Source: Tetrahymena thermophila SB210 (taxonomy: Eukaryota; Ciliophora; Oligohymenophorea; Hymenostomatida; Tetrahymenidae). Taken from it: a stretch of DNA of 64,000 bases. A model generated the notes under the pieces. That model saw only the letters and a list, made by a program, of their open reading frames with translations. It was not told where the DNA came from and did no database searches. The DNA is taken from NCBI RefSeq assembly GCF_000189635.1, contig NW_002476151.1, positions 124,001 through 188,000 on the forward strand. The letters are read 5' to 3'. Numbering within the stretch: the stretch's first letter is position 1; every line of letters starts with the position of its first letter. The translations under genes were made by a program, and so were the position numbers. Positions 61,601 to 64,000 of this stretch are shown piece by piece.

Positions 61601-64000
61601 AGTTTTTTGTTTCATCACAGAGAATGCACTATTACATAGAATTTTCAAAATATCCTGATTGGCAAACACACTTATTATTAACTAATTACCTATTAAGATT
61701 CGGTAAACATTTTGTACACTAAGAGTTTAAACAATCTTGGCAATAAATTGGACATGCTTCACATTTTCCATTTTGTAATGAATAACCTAATTTACAAACA
61801 CATTTTGTATCTTGTATTATCACATTCTAGTTCGAATCACAATTATAACAATGATCTTAATTTTCACATTGTGTACAACCAAATGGACATTTAATACAGC
61901 TATCATTACTCATATAGTATCCATCTATGCATATACAATTTCCAAGCATTAGCATTTTATTTTCATTAGGATCACATAATTAGCATTTTTCTTGGTTTGG
62001 GAGGCTAAAATATTATGCTATACAAAGACATTATTTTATTGATGAGCTAAATATTCTGTTAATACCATCTTTACATGAGGTACACTAATTAGCTTAATTT
62101 TAGCATGTTTTGCAACTAATATCACATTATTAGCAGTTACCATCCGCATCCATATAATATCCATCTTTACATTAACATTAATTATTAATAAAAATTAAAT
62201 TCTTAGTTTAATCACATAACCCCACACACTCGAGTTGATCATTTTCTTAATATCCTTATAAGCAAACGCATTTTGTACCAGAGAGTTATCTGAAGCTTTA
62301 TTATGAGCAAGATGTACAGTTTTCAGCTGTATCTGCGCAGGTAGCACATAATTTTGAGCATTATTAACATTAAGAAAAAGTAGGACTGTTAAAATACTGA
62401 GGAATGCATTAGCACAAATCGGACTAAATTGAGCGAAATAAATCTTTAGTGCATAGTTAACATAAATTTTAGTTATCTTATTAGCATATTGCACAATTAG
62501 GACTTGAACATTGTCTCCATGCAAGTTTATTTGTTAACTAATATTCTTTAATTTAAAAAAAAATAATTATCAACTCTTTATGTTCATGAAAATATTTACC
62601 TGCAAATTAAACATTTTGTTAATCCAAATATGCGAGAAATACTGATTAATCTCCCTAATTAAAAATATTAAATTAAGTTAAAAACTTATATTATAAAAAA
62701 TGTTTACTTCAAAGACAGTAAAGTTAATTATTTATAAAGTACTATCACTTAAATTAAAGTTTACATATTTTTTTGAATCAGCAAAGTAAGCTTATTAAAA
62801 AAAATATTTTATTTCCATCAACTTTTTAAATGAATACCTTGTATTTTATTTTGATTAGCTGCTAAAAAAACTTAAGCGAATGAATCGAAATAAGTAAAAC
62901 TTGAATAATCAATAACAGAAATTCCAGTAATCACAGTTTTGTTTGGTTTTATTGTAGTAAAAATAATATTTTTATTTGAATCTATCAATATCATTTGCAT
63001 ATTTTCGAAAGGCTATTTATTTTATATTTAATTAAATAATTAGATAATTTAATATTTAAAAATTTATAAATTTACCTCTAATTATAATACTTGTTTTATT
63101 GTAAAATTTTAAGGAAGTGAAATTTCTTCTTAAACACTAATATTTCCTTATTGAGTATCAATTTGGATATAATAGACTAAGTTAAAAAAATAAATATTTT
63201 TTATTCCATTATCTCATAAATTAAAAATTCATCTTACGTATTAAGTTCTTTCCACACCCAACTGCCATTACTGTTGGTGACTTTCATAATTTTTAATTAA
63301 GAATTATTAAGAAAATATTTTTTTTATTTTAAATTTTAATTACAAAAAATACTCCTTACGCCAACGAACCCTTACATGTAATCGTCTGTAAGGAGTTAGG
63401 ATAGCCAACTATATAATTTCAGAAAATAAATATTATCTTTATCTTAAAGTTAAAATATTACATTTTAATTAGCCATTATCTATGGTAATTGATATCTAAT
63501 TAATTTATAAATAGATATTAATATTAATAATTTATTTTTATTTAATTACCATTTCATTATTTAATTTTTAAAGCCACACAATAGAGTTTTGAGCTTTTAT
63601 ATTTAATTTATCAAGATCTAAAATATTTTAGGTTACTAAAAAGCGGTTTTCTCCATAGCTAATAACTTTAAATAAATAAATAAATTTTTATCATCAAATT
63701 GAAAAAATAATTTTACTTTGTGCTATTCTCTTTGTAGAATTAATTAGCTAGCTTCCCTTTTGTTAATAAAAATAACTATAATTCTACTTTTATAAATTGT
63801 AATTTTACATTAAAATAAAGTAATAAAAGGCATTTAATTTATGAATAAGATGTTTCTCCCCCATTATTCAATGATTTAGTAGAATCAATTACTGATAAAT
63901 AAAATAATATTTGATAAAGGTATTATTTCAAATTTTTATTTGTTACCATAGATATTCATACTTGATTCTAAACTAGAAGAACCACAAATAGCTTTCATAT
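58664..64000 (-). CDS. Cys-repeat multi-pass membrane protein, family B, 5' end cut by window edge
   Basis: Function unknown; predicted surface protein homologous to the gene at 47,090-52,763. The first exon with the signal peptide lies beyond the right edge. The N-terminal region (64,000 to about 62,570) has several short introns and shares Cys and Gly positions with its relative (TCKGSLAQG against TCVGGPVQG). A long Cys-rich repeat region follows at about 62,560-60,990. The segment ILPLFISGNFQFLAS with QLIYAMIFINIE is at about 60,550-60,430. Membrane segments lie at about 60,110-59,400 (LCWFIIANLLIIIL). The Gln/Asn/Ser-rich cytoplasmic tail ends QKKKKLPKANKK at TGA 58664. Unlike its relative, its Cys repeats show no near-identical DNA copies, so this repeat tract is older or has not been homogenised. 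The C-terminal half is secure; exon borders upstream are approximate. Confidence 0.8.

Noticed and set aside
62195-62524. 109-codon minus-strand ORF
   Set aside because: Out of frame with the Cys-rich translation that continues on both sides under the ciliate code.
63351-63396. Nine-base inverted repeat ACTCCTTAC...GTAAGGAGT
   Set aside because: Lies within coding sequence and an adjoining intron edge of the family B gene; a single perfect hairpin of this size is weak evidence for a regulatory RNA.

Overview
The window reads as ciliate macronuclear DNA, most like Tetrahymena. It is extremely AT-rich. Convincing proteins read straight through TAA and TAG (glutamine), and every well-defined gene ends at TGA. 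Introns are short, AT-rich and GT...AG. ORFs called with the standard code are therefore mostly fragments or shadows; the coordinates here come from rereading the sequence with TGA as the only stop. Open frames of 60-100 codons arise by chance under this code, so short candidates are scored low.

Layout. Positions 1-19,272 (minus) hold two tandem, homologous giant membrane-protein genes; the first is cut at its 3' end by the left edge. Each has a signal peptide, a Cys-rich module, a propeller-like region, a GGA[IV]-repeat beta-helix region resembling chlamydial Pmp proteins, an EGF-like Cys module, several membrane segments and, in the complete gene, a Gln/Asn/Ser-rich tail. A doubtful small ORF (19,844-20,272) follows, then a 185-aa protein with twin CX3C motifs (22,146-22,703). 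Next are a single-exon 1375-aa Gln/Asn/Ser-rich protein with a histidine run (23,813-27,940) and four tandem paralogues of an unrecognised family (28,665-36,018), all plus strand.

The middle carries tRNA-Val(AAC), a disordered multi-exon gene (36,716-39,136) and a six-exon C2H2 zinc-finger gene (39,919-41,453). A minus-strand array follows of 14 tRNA-Thr(AGT) units, 13 identical and one a pseudogene, at 41,906-44,745.

The right third carries a histidine acid phosphatase with a C-terminal membrane anchor (45,236-46,735, minus). Two large Cys-repeat, multi-pass membrane proteins of a second family flank a 4.3-kb AT-rich stretch and a small secreted protein built of five four-Cys repeats (57,020-57,763, plus). 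The second large gene runs off the right edge.

Much of the window encodes surface or secreted proteins in tandem or dispersed families. Nothing supports an operon or one shared pathway. The candidates for something undescribed are the four-paralogue family, the four-Cys repeat secreted protein, and the tRNA-Thr array with its transition-decayed member.
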